A stretch of DNA of 64,000 nucleotides from Burkholderiales bacterium (GCA_026417035.1 JAOAEA010000002.1:62001-126000), one strand, 5' to 3'. Counted from the stretch's first letter, positions 1-8,641 are shown. Notes: generated by a model from the sequence alone, not told the origin. Made by a program: numbers and translations.

Positions 1-235
1 GGTCGCGCTCACCCTCGAGCAGCGCTACCAGAACGTGAAGGGCAGCGTGCGGCTCGGCGAGATCAACGCGGGCATCCGCGAGCCGGCCCTGCGCGGCGAC
101 GTCATCCGGTTCGCGTTCGTCGACGCCGCGGGCGTGCGCAGGGAGTTCACCGGCAAGGTGTCGGGCAACACCATGGAAGGCACCGTGCGCACCGACGGCG
201 GCGCGGAAGGGCGCTGGTCCGCGACGCGGAGCTAG
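1..235 (+). CDS. C-terminal fragment of an unidentified protein, possibly a methyltransferase-type enzyme
   Basis: The gene runs in from the left edge and reads from base 2 to a TAG stop at 233-235, giving about 77 residues. The visible part is rich in short beta-type segments (QRYQNVKGSVRLGE, then GNTMEGTVRTDGGAEGRW). It resembles the small beta-sandwich tail seen after some class I SAM-dependent methyltransferases of Betaproteobacteria. No catalytic motif is inside the window, so the product cannot be named with certainty. The next gene follows 7 bases later on the same strand, so the two may be cotranscribed. Confidence 0.5.
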   Translation, partial: VALTLEQRYQNVKGSVRLGEINAGIREPALRGDVIRFAFVDAAGVRREFTGKVSGNTMEGTVRTDGGAEGRWSATRS

Positions 236-242
236 ATCGCCC

Positions 243-1151
243 GTGACCGCGCGAGCGCTCGCGGCATCCGCACTCGCCGCGCTCCTCACCCTCGGCGGCG
301 CCGGCGGCTGCGCGTACATCGAGACCAAGCAGCGGGAGCTCATCTTCCGGCCGGTCCGCGAGATCCACGCGACGCCCGCCGACCGCGGCATGGCGTACGA
401 GGACGTGTGGATCCGCGTCGCCGGCGGCGACGCCGGCGAGGCGAAGATCCACGGCTGGTTCGTCCCCGCCGCGCGCAAGGCGCCCGCCGGCGGCGGGCCG
501 CCGCCCGCGGTGCTCTACCTCCACGGCGTGCGCTGGAGCCTATCCGGCCACCTCTTCCGCATCGCGCGCTGGCGCGAGATGGGCTTCGACGTGCTCGCGA
601 TCGACTATCGCGGTTTCGGCAGGAGCGACGGCGACCTGCCGTCGGAGGCGCAGACCTACGCCGATGCGCAGGCGGCGTGGGAGTGGCTGAAGGCGCGCGT
701 GCCCGACGCGTCGCGCCGGGTGGTCTATGGCCACTCGCTCGGCGGCGCGGTGGCGATCGAGCTCGCCTCGCGCAACGCGGATGTGGCTGCGCTCGTCGTC
801 GAGTCCTCGTTCACGTCGATGCAGGCGATGGCGGCGCGACAGGGCTACGGGTTCCTGCCGGTGTCCCTGGTGCTCACCGAACGCTACGACTCGCTCGCCA
901 GGATCGCTGCCGTGCGCGCGCCGGTGCTCTTCGTCCACGGCACCGGCGACGGGTTCGTCCCGCCCGAGATGAGCGAGGCGCTCTACGCCGCCGCCAACGA
1001 GCCCAAGCGCCTGCTGCTCGTCGAGGGCGCGAGCCACAGCAACGCGTCCGGGTACGCGTTCGAGCGCTACGCCGCGGCGGTGCGCGAAATCGTCGCCGTG
1101 GGGAGCGGCACGCACAGGGCCTGCCGCGAGGCCGCGCCGGCGTCCTGCTGA
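243..1151 (+). CDS. Alpha/beta hydrolase with lipoprotein-like leader
   Basis: 302 residues from a GTG start. A hydrophobic N-terminus ends in GGAGGC, a weak lipobox, so the protein is probably exported and may be lipid-anchored. The hydrolase core is complete: an oxyanion-loop HG in YLHGVRW, the nucleophile elbow GHSLGG, a late Asp in GTGDGFVPP and a His in GASHSN. It belongs to the BEM46/ABHD13-like group of serine hydrolases; the substrate is unknown. A similar protein is encoded at 55286-56119. It ends tail to tail with the next minus-strand gene, 10 bases away. Confidence 0.8.
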   Translation: MTARALAASALAALLTLGGAGGCAYIETKQRELIFRPVREIHATPADRGMAYEDVWIRVAGGDAGEAKIHGWFVPAARKAPAGGGPPPAVLYLHGVRWSLSGHLFRIARWREMGFDVLAIDYRGFGRSDGDLPSEAQTYADAQAAWEWLKARVPDASRRVVYGHSLGGAVAIELASRNADVAALVVESSFTSMQAMAARQGYGFLPVSLVLTERYDSLARIAAVRAPVLFVHGTGDGFVPPEMSEALYAAANEPKRLLLVEGASHSNASGYAFERYAAAVREIVAVGSGTHRACREAAPASC

Positions 1152-1161
1152 GCGTGCGCCG

Positions 1162-2331
1162 TCACACGACGGCGAGCTCGGTGAGCGGCCGGCCCGCGGC
1201 GATGCGCCCGAACCCGAGCGGCGAGAGGTCGAGCGTGCGGTAGCCGCCGTGCACGACGAGCTCGGCGATCCCCCGGCCGACCGCGGGGGACTGCTGGATG
1301 CCGTGCCCCGAGAAGCCGTTGGCGAGCGCGAAGTTGCCCCACTCCGGGTGGAAACCGACGATGCCGTTCTGGTCGAACGTGTTGAACTCGTAATAGCCCG
1401 CCCACGCGCTCGTCTGCCGCAACGCCTCGAACGCCGGCACGCGCGCGGCGAGCGCCGGCCAGATCACCTCGTCGAACAGCGTGTGGTCCACGTCGAGCGG
1501 CGCGTCGTCCGGGTCGCTGCCCGGATCGGGCGAGACGCCGCAGATGTAGCCGCGGCCTTCCGGGCGGAACCAGACGCCCGACGGGTCCACCACCAGGGGG
1601 CAGGGCACGACCGGCGTCGGGCAGTTGAAGACGAAGACGCAGCGCCGGCGCGCGCGCACCGGGAGGTCGATGCCGAGCCAGCGCGCCACGGCTGCGGCCC
1701 AGGGGCCCGCGGCGTTGACCGCGACGTCGCAATCGAGCGTGGCACCGTCGGCGAGGACGACGCCCGTCACCCGGTGCCGCGACGTCGTGAAGCCCGCCGC
1801 CGAGGCGTCGAGATACCGCGCGCCGAGGGACCGCGCCTTGCGGCGGAAGGCCTGCAGCAGGCCATAGCCGTCGAACCAACCCTCGCCCGAGAGGCCCAGG
1901 GATCCCAGCGCGATGCCGTCGGTGGCGAGCCAGTGGAAGCGGCTGCGCAGCTCGCGCGGCTCGAGCAGCGCCACGTCCACGCCGAGGGCGCGCTGCAGCC
2001 CGTGGCTGCGCTCGAGCACGGAGGCGCCCGCGTGCGAAGCGAGGAAGAGATACCCGGGCTCCGTGAGTCCGATGTCGGGCGCGTCGCCGTCCACCGTCAG
2101 GCGCTCGCCGGCCTCGCGCAGGAACCCGATGCCGAAGCGGCCGATCTCGATGTTGATCGCGGTCGAGAACTGTTGCCGTATCGAGCTCGCCGAGAGCGCC
2201 GAGGAGGCGCGCGCATAGCTCGGGTCGCGCTCGATCACCGTCACCTCGCCGCGGAATGCGCGGTCGGCGAGGATGAAGTAGGCGATCGCGCTGCCGATCG
2301 CGCCGCCGCCGATGATCACCACCCGTTGCAT
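1162..2331 (-). CDS. FAD-dependent oxidoreductase, DAO family (candidate L-pipecolate/amino acid oxidase)
   Basis: 389 residues. The ATG at 2331 was chosen over a longer reading because GAGGAG lies just upstream and the protein then begins directly with the dinucleotide-binding fold MQRVVIIGGGAIGSA (GxGxxG). The C-terminal part carries NGFSGHGIQQSPAVGRGIAE, typical of the DAO/glycine oxidase/sarcosine oxidase family, which oxidises secondary or primary amines of amino acids with FAD. It is divergent, across 62 bases, from an ornithine cyclodeaminase-family gene and an ALDH7-type gene. That context fits oxidation of L-pipecolate (AmaA-like role), but other amino acids remain possible. Confidence 0.8.
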   Translation of the reverse strand: MQRVVIIGGGAIGSAIAYFILADRAFRGEVTVIERDPSYARASSALSASSIRQQFSTAINIEIGRFGIGFLREAGERLTVDGDAPDIGLTEPGYLFLASHAGASVLERSHGLQRALGVDVALLEPRELRSRFHWLATDGIALGSLGLSGEGWFDGYGLLQAFRRKARSLGARYLDASAAGFTTSRHRVTGVVLADGATLDCDVAVNAAGPWAAAVARWLGIDLPVRARRRCVFVFNCPTPVVPCPLVVDPSGVWFRPEGRGYICGVSPDPGSDPDDAPLDVDHTLFDEVIWPALAARVPAFEALRQTSAWAGYYEFNTFDQNGIVGFHPEWGNFALANGFSGHGIQQSPAVGRGIAELVVHGGYRTLDLSPLGFGRIAAGRPLTELAVV

Positions 2332-2393
2332 CCGTCGCTCCTCGCCCTTGCGCCCTGTAACATACCGGGCGACCGCGCGCGCGGCAAACGACG

Positions 2394-3341
2394 ATGACCG
2401 CCACGCTTCCCTATCTCCCGGCCGCCGACATCGAGGCCGCCCTCGATTACCCCTCGCTCGTCGCGGCGCTCGGCGCCGCCTTCGCCACGGGCGCGCAGGC
2501 GCCGCTGCGCCACGTGCACGTGGTCGCGCCACGGATCGAGGGGCGGTTGCTGCTGATGCCGGCCTGGCGCCAGGAGGAGGCCCTCGGCGTGAAGCTCGTG
2601 ACGGTGTTCCCCGCCAACCGCTCGCGGGGCCTCGCCACCGTCGCGGCGCTCTTCGTCCTTCTCGACGGTGCGACCGGCCACCCGCGCGCGCTCCTCGACG
2701 GCGAGGCGCTCACGTTGCGGCGCACCGCTGCCGCATCGGCGCTCGCGTCGAAGCACCTTTCACGGTCCGACAGCGCTACGCTCGTCGTCGTCGGCACCGG
2801 CAAGCTCGCCCCGTGCATGGCCGCGGCGCATTGCGCCGTGCGGCCGATCCGGCGCGTCCTGGTGTGGGGCCGACGGCGCGAGCGTGCCGAGGCGCTCGCC
2901 GCCGATCTCGCGCGGTCGGGCCTGCCGGCGTCGCCTGCCGCAGGGCTCGATGCCGCGCTCGCGGAGGCCGACATCGTCACGTGTGCGACCACCGCCACCG
3001 AGCCCGTCGTGCGCGGGGCCGCGGTGCGGCCGGGCACCCATGTCGATCTCGTGGGCGGCTTCACGCCGGGCATGCGCGAGGCCGATGACGCCCTCGTCGC
3101 GAAGGCCGAGGTCTTCGTCGACACTTACGCGGGCGCGCTCGCCGAGGCGGGCGACCTCGTGCAGCCGATCGCCAACGGCGTGATCACGCGCGACGCGGTG
3201 CGCGCCGAGCTCGCCGAGCTCGTCGTCGGCGCGCGCAGCGGGCGCTCGGGCGAGGACGCCATCACGCTGTTCAAGTCGGTGGGCACCGCGCTCGAGGACC
3301 TCGCGGCCGCGGAGCTCGCCGTCTCGCGGCTCGCGCCCTGA
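2394..3341 (+). CDS. Ornithine cyclodeaminase/mu-crystallin family protein (possible ketimine reductase)
   Basis: 315 residues, a normal length for the family. The N-terminal half has the family signature around LLLMPAWR and GVKLVTVFPANRSRGL. The centre has the Rossmann segment LVVVGTGKLAPCMA followed by VLVWGRRRERAEALA, and the later stretch HVDLVGGFTPGMREAD is also typical. Members either cyclise ornithine to proline or reduce cyclic ketimines such as piperideine-2-carboxylate with NAD(P)H. The gene is followed 31 bases later by an AmaB-like dehydrogenase and faces an FAD amino acid oxidase, so a ketimine reductase role is favoured. This is an inference from context. Confidence 0.85.
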   Translation: MTATLPYLPAADIEAALDYPSLVAALGAAFATGAQAPLRHVHVVAPRIEGRLLLMPAWRQEEALGVKLVTVFPANRSRGLATVAALFVLLDGATGHPRALLDGEALTLRRTAAASALASKHLSRSDSATLVVVGTGKLAPCMAAAHCAVRPIRRVLVWGRRRERAEALAADLARSGLPASPAAGLDAALAEADIVTCATTATEPVVRGAAVRPGTHVDLVGGFTPGMREADDALVAKAEVFVDTYAGALAEAGDLVQPIANGVITRDAVRAELAELVVGARSGRSGEDAITLFKSVGTALEDLAAAELAVSRLAP

Positions 3342-3372
3342 GCGGGCGCGACGATCCACCGGAAGGAAACCC

Positions 3373-4875
3373 ATGCAAGCAGCCGAACTACTCAACAGGC
3401 TCGGCGTCACGCGCGAGCGCTTCGCGCGCGGCGCGTTCGAAGTGCGCTCGCCGATCGACGGCGCAGTGCTCGGGTTCGTGGACCACGCGGATGCCGCCGC
3501 CGCGAGCGCGGCCGTCGCGGCGGCCCACGGCGCGTTCCGCGACTGGCGGGTCGTCCCGGCGCCGAAGCGTGGCGAGCTGGTGCGGCTCTTCGGCGAGGAG
3601 CTGCGCGCGGCGAAGGAGCCGCTCGGGCGGCTCGTCACCCTGGAGAACGGCAAGATCCTGCAGGAAGGCCTGGGCGAAGTGCAGGAGATGATCGACATCT
3701 GCGACTTCGCCGTGGGGCTCTCCCGACAGCTCCACGGACTCACCATCGCGAGCGAGCGCCCGGGCCACCGGATGATGGAGACCTGGCATCCGGCCGGCGT
3801 GTGCGGCGTGATCAGCGCGTTCAACTTCCCCGTGGCCGTGTGGGCCTGGAACGCCGCGATCGCGCTCGTCTGCGGCGACCCGGTGGTCTGGAAGCCCTCG
3901 GAGAAGACGCCGCTCACGGCGCTCGCCGCGCACGCGCTCCTCGAGCGCGCGATGGCGCGCTTCGGCGCCGCGCCGCCCGGGCTCTCGCAGGTCGTGATCG
4001 GCGGCCGCGTGGTGGGCGAGCTCCTCGCCGACGATCCGCGCGTCGCCGTGCTCTCCGCCACCGGGTCGACGCGCATGGGCCGCGAGGTCGCGCCGCGCGT
4101 CGCCGCGCGCTTCGGCCGCGCGATCCTCGAGCTCGGCGGCAACAACGCGGCGATCGTCGGCCCTTCCGCCGACCTCGATCTGGTCGAGCGCGCGGTGCTC
4201 TTCGCGGCCGCGGGCACGGCCGGGCAGCGCTGCACGACGCTGCGGCGCCTGCTCGTGCACGAGTCCATCTACGAGCCGGTCGTCGCGCGCCTCGTCGCCG
4301 CCTACGGCCGCATCCGGGTCGGCAACCCGCTCGAGGCGGCGACGCTCGTCGGCCCGCTCATCGACGGGCGCGCCTTCGAGGCGATGCAGGCGGCGCTCGC
4401 GGAAGCGCGCGCAGAGGGCGGCAGGGTCCATCACGGCGAGCGCGTCACGGTGCCGGGCGCGGAATCGGGGTTCTACGTGCGCCCGGCCCTCGTCGAGATG
4501 CCCACTCAGACCGCGCTGGTGTGGCGCGAGACCTTCGCGCCGGTCCTCTACGCGCTGCGTTACCGGACGCTCGACGCGGCGATCGAGCTCCACAACGCCG
4601 TGCCGCAGGGCCTGGCGTCGTCCATCTTCACGAACGACCTGCGCGAGGCGGAGATCTTCCTCTCGGCGGCCGGCAGCGACTGCGGCATCGTGAACGTCAA
4701 CATCGGGCCGAGCGGCGCCGAGATCGGCGGCGCCTTCGGCGGCGAGAAGGAAACCGGCGGCGGCCGCGAGTCCGGGTCGGATGCCTGGAAGGGCTACATG
4801 CGGCGCGCGACCAACACCATCAACTACTCCCGGGATCTCCCGCTCGCGCAGGGGATACGGTTCGGCGCGGACTAG
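3373..4875 (+). CDS. amaB: Aldehyde dehydrogenase, ALDH7 type (piperideine-6-carboxylate/aminoadipate semialdehyde dehydrogenase)
   Basis: 500 residues, matching the ALDH7 family length. The catalytic Glu253 lies in LELGGNNAAIVGP and the catalytic Cys287 in GTAGQRCTTLRRL. The C-terminal signature GAEIGGAFGGEKETGGGRES is diagnostic for the ALDH7A1/AmaB group. Characterised members oxidise alpha-aminoadipate semialdehyde, the open form of piperideine-6-carboxylate, to alpha-aminoadipate with NAD(P)+ in lysine and pipecolate breakdown. It is cytoplasmic, follows the ornithine cyclodeaminase-family gene by 31 bases and has GGAAGG before the ATG. The subfamily call is strong; the exact physiological substrate is inferred. 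Confidence 0.85.
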   Translation: MQAAELLNRLGVTRERFARGAFEVRSPIDGAVLGFVDHADAAAASAAVAAAHGAFRDWRVVPAPKRGELVRLFGEELRAAKEPLGRLVTLENGKILQEGLGEVQEMIDICDFAVGLSRQLHGLTIASERPGHRMMETWHPAGVCGVISAFNFPVAVWAWNAAIALVCGDPVVWKPSEKTPLTALAAHALLERAMARFGAAPPGLSQVVIGGRVVGELLADDPRVAVLSATGSTRMGREVAPRVAARFGRAILELGGNNAAIVGPSADLDLVERAVLFAAAGTAGQRCTTLRRLLVHESIYEPVVARLVAAYGRIRVGNPLEAATLVGPLIDGRAFEAMQAALAEARAEGGRVHHGERVTVPGAESGFYVRPALVEMPTQTALVWRETFAPVLYALRYRTLDAAIELHNAVPQGLASSIFTNDLREAEIFLSAAGSDCGIVNVNIGPSGAEIGGAFGGEKETGGGRESGSDAWKGYMRRATNTINYSRDLPLAQGIRFGAD

Positions 4876-4938
4876 GCGCGGCGGGGCGCGTCGCGGGACT
4901 GCCGCGACGCTCGGTGCAATGCCGGCCCGAGTCGCGCC

Positions 4939-5982
4939 TCACGGCGCCCGGCTTCTACCTTTACCCGATGCGCCCGGGCGCGGCGAGGACGAGCGGCGCC
5001 GCGCGGGAACGAACTCCTCCTCCTCGCCGCCTGCCGAAAAGGCTGCGATCCGGCCGTTTTCCCACATGAGCAGCGCCCAGGGAGGGTTCGGGCGGTCCGG
5101 CGAGCGCCAGAACCACGGGCTCATGCCGACGTCGAGGTCGAAGATGCGCCCGCCATAGCAGGTGATCCGCGGCGGGCGCGCGGTGTGCCCGGTCACGATC
5201 ATGTCCACGCCGGCCTGCTCGCAGATCCGCGCGGCCTCTTCCGGCGACGCGTCCTCCAGCCGCCAGAAGGAGTGGTTCCAGAAGAAGCTCGCAGGGCTCA
5301 TGAGCCGGGGATGGCGGTACTTTCTTACTGAACCACCGCGTTCGGCCGTGGTCGGCTTCAAGGCGTTTTCGACCTCCTCCCGGGCGCGTTGCAGCGCACG
5401 CTCATCGCGGAGCGGCTCGGCGAGGTCGGCGTGCAGGAAGAGGACTTTCCGCCCCGCGATCCGCGCATCGTAAATGGGCAGAAGCGTGCGGATCCAGTCG
5501 CCGACGTCGCCACCGCGGGCCATGCGCCTCGCGTAGCTCTCGAGCGCCGCCTCTTCGGTCGGCCCGAATTCGCGCAGAAACCGCTGGCCACCGTTCTGCG
5601 GGTCGCCGTGGATCGTGAGCTCACCATAGCGCTCGAGCGCACCAGGCCGTCCCTCGCGGGCGAGCGCGCGGGCAGTGTCGAAGGCTTCGAGGGCGAGGAG
5701 CTCGTGGTTGCCGAGGAGGGTCACCACCTGCCCGGGTGCGCTCCTTTCCTCGAGCTGCCGCAGCCGCTCGATGATCGCGAGCGCGCTCGAGCCGCGGTCG
5801 ATGTAGTCCCCGGTCAGCACGAGCCGCACCCCCGCGGCGAGCGCATCGGGTGTCCCCGGATCGAAGATGCGGTAGCGCCCGTCGATCGCCTCGAGGAGCG
5901 CCTTGAGCGCCGGGTAATAGCCGTGCAGGTCGCCGATCGCGACTACCGCCGGCCGTGCGGGGGATCTGCCGGATGCACCCAT
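4939..5982 (-). CDS. Calcineurin-like/PPP-type metallophosphatase
   Basis: 347 residues with the three metal-binding signatures of the serine/threonine phosphatase PPP fold: GDLHGYY near residue 17, GDYIDRG near residue 58 and LLGNHE near residue 92. A later His motif occurs in VTGHTARP. These sites hold a binuclear metal centre that hydrolyses phosphoesters; possible substrates include phosphoproteins and dinucleoside polyphosphates. The last 40 residues are basic and low complexity. The start is supported by GGGAGG six bases upstream. It lies downstream of the membrane protein gene at 6083-6703 on the same strand and ends convergently with the ALDH gene. Confidence 0.8.
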   Translation of the reverse strand: MGASGRSPARPAVVAIGDLHGYYPALKALLEAIDGRYRIFDPGTPDALAAGVRLVLTGDYIDRGSSALAIIERLRQLEERSAPGQVVTLLGNHELLALEAFDTARALAREGRPGALERYGELTIHGDPQNGGQRFLREFGPTEEAALESYARRMARGGDVGDWIRTLLPIYDARIAGRKVLFLHADLAEPLRDERALQRAREEVENALKPTTAERGGSVRKYRHPRLMSPASFFWNHSFWRLEDASPEEAARICEQAGVDMIVTGHTARPPRITCYGGRIFDLDVGMSPWFWRSPDRPNPPWALLMWENGRIAAFSAGGEEEEFVPARRRSSSPRPGASGKGRSRAP

Positions 5983-6082
5983 TTCTCGCCTCCCTGCGTC
6001 ACGGGGGAACGAGTCTAGCGGGTTCGCCGATCGCGGCGGGAGGACACGCCGCCCGGGCGGGCCCGCTGCCCGCCGAGGCCAC

Positions 6083-6703
6083 TTACAGCAGGAACGGCAC
6101 GATCTGGGCGCCGGCGAGCAGCATCAGAACCGCCGCGACCGGCGCGAGCTTGCGGAAGGGCACCGGCGGAGCGGGCCTGGGCCAATCCGGCTCGGAGAAG
6201 GCGAAGTGCATCCCCCGCTCGGGGCGCCACGCGAGGCTCCACAGCATCCCGGCCGGCAGGTAGAGGCAGGACGAAGCGATGATGTTCGCCGCCCAGGTGG
6301 GCGGATATTCCCCGTCGCGCGCCAGCAACCAGAGGTCGTAAGACCAACTCGCCGAGAACATCCAGACGCAGGCCGCGACGTAGGCGTTCGCGAGCGAAGT
6401 CTGCCGCCGCAAGGCGCGGTAGAGGGTGCCGACTGCCCACGGGGCGGTCGCGAACGTGAGCACGGACATGAAGGTGGCGTCCACGTAATCCCACGTGTAA
6501 TCGTTCCGGCTCGCCCAAGGCACGATCGCCACGAGCCCGCCGCCGGCGACGAGGAACGTCACCACCTTCCACGGCTGCAGGAGGAGCACCCAATACTCAC
6601 GCCGGAAGAGCTCGATCGAATCGCGCCGCCCGATGATCAGCACCAACGCGACGAGGCACGCGGTGGCGTAGGCGCTGATGTAGGCGGTCGGGAAGGCGGG
6701 CAT
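6083..6703 (-). CDS. Predicted multi-pass membrane protein of unknown function
   Basis: 206 residues if translation begins at the ATG at 6703. A reading extended to 6787 would add 28 polar residues and is less likely. The sequence is dominated by hydrophobic stretches, for example AYATACLVALVLIIG at the start, VVTFLVAGGGLVAIVPW, a central VLTFATAPWAVGTLY and a C-terminal LAPVAAVLMLLAGAQIVPFLL. About five or six membrane passes are expected. No family signature was recognised. The phosphatase gene follows 100 bases downstream on the same strand, so the two may share transcription. Confidence 0.65.
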   Translation of the reverse strand: MPAFPTAYISAYATACLVALVLIIGRRDSIELFRREYWVLLLQPWKVVTFLVAGGGLVAIVPWASRNDYTWDYVDATFMSVLTFATAPWAVGTLYRALRRQTSLANAYVAACVWMFSASWSYDLWLLARDGEYPPTWAANIIASSCLYLPAGMLWSLAWRPERGMHFAFSEPDWPRPAPPVPFRKLAPVAAVLMLLAGAQIVPFLL

Positions 6704-7230
6704 GGGGTGGTGGGCGGGCGAACGACAAAGAGGAGTAAACACTGCGGCGCGGCGAGGGCCGACACTCGGGGCGCTCGTCGTGAGCAATCCTTCACGAGCG
6801 CGCGGCCGCCGGGTGGCGCATGAGGCGATTCACCCGGGAAGTAAGCCAACAGGCAACGCGGTGGCCCCGTCGGTTGGCGGAACCTGGCTGATGCCCGCCC
6901 GCATGCCGCCTGCTCCAACCCAAGAAGCACCCGCTTCGGCCGCGGATCTTCGGCGGCGGCTCGCGCGTAGCCGCTCGAGCTGTCGCTGCGTTTCGGCGGG
7001 ACCCTGAAATCCGCCCCGCGGATCCCCCTGAGACGGAACGCTTCCAGGCGGGGCGGGCTGGTACCATTTCCGCGCCCGTATCTTCGGCGCGGGTCCCACA
7101 ACGACAAGGAGACCTGCCCGTCTTCCTGCAGCACCACCTGCCGGCATCGGACATCGAGGTCCGGGCGCCATGGTTGAATCGAGGGACGTCCGCGTCGGCG
7201 CGATACCGAGGGGGCCGGGTCGGGAGGTAA
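6704..7230. other. 527-base stretch without a convincing gene; left edge of the accessory island
   Basis: No reading frame here has a recognisable protein, a good start or codon use like its neighbours. Frames on both strands are short and Arg/Ser rich. One plus-strand frame (about 7104-7230) reads DLPVFLQHHLPASDIEVRAPW and then stops in a TAA at 7228-7230; it could be another gene remnant but nothing identifies it. Base composition falls somewhat relative to the flanking core genes. This is the most likely zone for the left boundary of the island that follows. No tRNA or integrase was seen at the edge. Confidence 0.4.
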
Positions 7231-7353
7231 GTGAGCGTGACGATCGAGATCGACGCGAGCGCGCCGGCTGGCGTACCCGAGAACGTCATGCGGACGGTCA
7301 GCCAGAACTACCGGAGCCTGAGGTTCAAGGGCTTCGGGTTCGAGGCGAAGTAG
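7231..7353 (+). pseudogene. Remnant of the C-terminus of a DUF499-like P-loop ATPase
   Basis: A 40-codon frame, GTG to TAG, begins VSVTIEIDASAPAGVPENV and ends SLRFKGFGFEAK. It resembles the extreme C-terminus of large DUF499 ATPases, where a short acidic strand is followed by RTV...LRFKxxGFE. The in-frame codon just before it is TAA, so the remaining roughly thousand residues expected for such a protein are missing. DUF499 proteins are known from phage-defence-associated gene sets with methylases and PLD-like proteins. The PLD-like gene starts 93 bases downstream on the same strand, consistent with a decayed operon. The assignment rests on a short match. Confidence 0.4.
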
Positions 7354-7445
7354 GGGTCGCGATGCTCCAACCGTAGTCCTTGCGGCGCTCAGTGCGAGTA
7401 CCGCGTGGTGCCGGAGCTATCGAATTCACCAAGGGGATCCGAAGG

Positions 7446-8489
7446 ATGGCGGACGGGGTGAGCGTGCTGAGGAACTCCAAGCAAATCCGCGAGGCAGTCC
7501 GGTACGTGCTCAGCGACCCGAACCGTCGGCGGGTCGTAATGGTCGCTTTCGTCGGCAAGGGGGCGATCGGCTATCTGCCGAATCCCGCGGGGATCGAGCT
7601 CGTCTGCTGGGACAAGGAAGGGGGCACCAATCCCGACGCAATCCGGGAGTTGCAGGGCCACAAAGTGAAAGTGTTGTTCGCCCGAAGCCTTCACACGAAG
7701 CTGTACTGGGCGCAGGGCCGTGGCGCGGTGATCGGTTCAGCCAACCTCAGCGACAACGGACTCGGGGACGGAAGGCTGGTCGAAACGGCGGTCCGCCTTC
7801 CGGCGGAGGCCGTTGACATCGACGCACTGTTGGCAGCCGTTGAGACCGAGCCGGCATCCAGGGAAAGGCTTCTCGACCTGGACCGACGAACGAATCGGTT
7901 TCGAGCGAGGAACGGGCGAAACGACTTCCTGGAACGGAAGCAGCCCCGGACACGACGCCGCAGCTTCGGCGATTGGTGCCGGGAACACAACCGCAAGGCG
8001 TGGCGGCTGTTCGCGTTCGCGGAGGGTTTTGACGCCGAGCAGGAAGAAGAACTCGAACGACTGGCGGATGAGAACGGGTGGGGAAGGCCGGAGTGGTTCT
8101 GGGCCGCCAAGGACGCCCACACCAGACCCAACGAGTGGCTCTTGATGGTCGACCTGGCCAAGCCCGCGGAATCGTCGAAGGCCGACAGCATCACCTGGGC
8201 GATTGCAGAGGAGCGGGTCTCGACAAGGGGCTCCAAAGTGCTGCGTCGCCGCGATACCCCCTATGTGGCCGTGCAGAAAAGGACGATTGCCGAATTGGGT
8301 CCGCCGCCATTCGACGCCCGCGAGAGCGCCTTCCAGAAAGCTGTTCGCCAGCTGCTGAGGCGGCATGGCGTGGACGGCTACCGGGCCAGCCTCCGATTCG
8401 CTCCCAGGGGCGAGTTGAACGAAGAGCAGCTAAAAGAACTGCAAGACTTGTACGCGAGCTTCAAGCCGCGCTCGGGGGCCAAGGCTTAG
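7446..8489 (+). CDS. Phospholipase D-like domain protein, single HKD motif
   Basis: 347 residues. The start at 7446 (MADGVSVLRNSK) is preceded by AAGGGG at good spacing. The single PLD motif is H83-x-K85 in LHTKLYW followed by GSAN (residues 97-100) and LSDNGLG. One motif per chain means it would act as a dimer, as in Nuc-type or restriction-associated PLD nucleases. The remaining C-terminal 200 residues are charged and unassigned. Codons include ATC/GAA/AAA and other less GC-rich choices that are rare in neighbouring core genes. Lying behind a DUF499-like remnant suggests a former defence operon; nuclease activity is inferred. Confidence 0.7.
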   Translation: MADGVSVLRNSKQIREAVRYVLSDPNRRRVVMVAFVGKGAIGYLPNPAGIELVCWDKEGGTNPDAIRELQGHKVKVLFARSLHTKLYWAQGRGAVIGSANLSDNGLGDGRLVETAVRLPAEAVDIDALLAAVETEPASRERLLDLDRRTNRFRARNGRNDFLERKQPRTRRRSFGDWCREHNRKAWRLFAFAEGFDAEQEEELERLADENGWGRPEWFWAAKDAHTRPNEWLLMVDLAKPAESSKADSITWAIAEERVSTRGSKVLRRRDTPYVAVQKRTIAELGPPPFDARESAFQKAVRQLLRRHGVDGYRASLRFAPRGELNEEQLKELQDLYASFKPRSGAKA

Positions 8490-8594
8490 TGCTTAGAACT
8501 TAGAACAGAGGGAGCGCGCACACGCCGCCGCGTTGCCTTGAACCGCAGGCATCAGCCCCGCGGAGGGCATCACGCAGCGTGACGTACTCCGGTG

Positions 8595-8641
8595 CCGCAC
8601 GGACTGACCGATCGCTCTAGAGCGACGTACTCTCCGTGCGG
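8595..8641. repeat. Nested dyad symmetry between convergent PLD-like and WYL genes
   Basis: A perfect 9-bp inverted repeat (CCGCACGGA at 8595-8603, TCCGTGCGG at 8633-8641) encloses a perfect 14-bp palindrome TCGCTCTAGAGCGA at 8612-8625. In addition GACGTACTC occurs as a direct repeat at 8581-8589 and 8624-8632. The element lies in the 205-base gap between two convergent genes. It could be a bidirectional terminator without a T-run, a protein-binding site or a recombination site. Nothing else in the gap was recognised. Confidence 0.55.

Noticed and set aside
7104-7230. Plus-strand frame reading DLPVFLQHHLPASDIEVRAP as part of the DUF499 remnant
   Set aside because: It is in frame with the later tail only across a TAA stop and shows no recognised similarity, so it was left as unassigned sequence.
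6704-7230. Insertion sequence or integrase at the island's left edge
   Set aside because: No transposase or integrase frame, terminal inverted repeats or target duplication could be seen.
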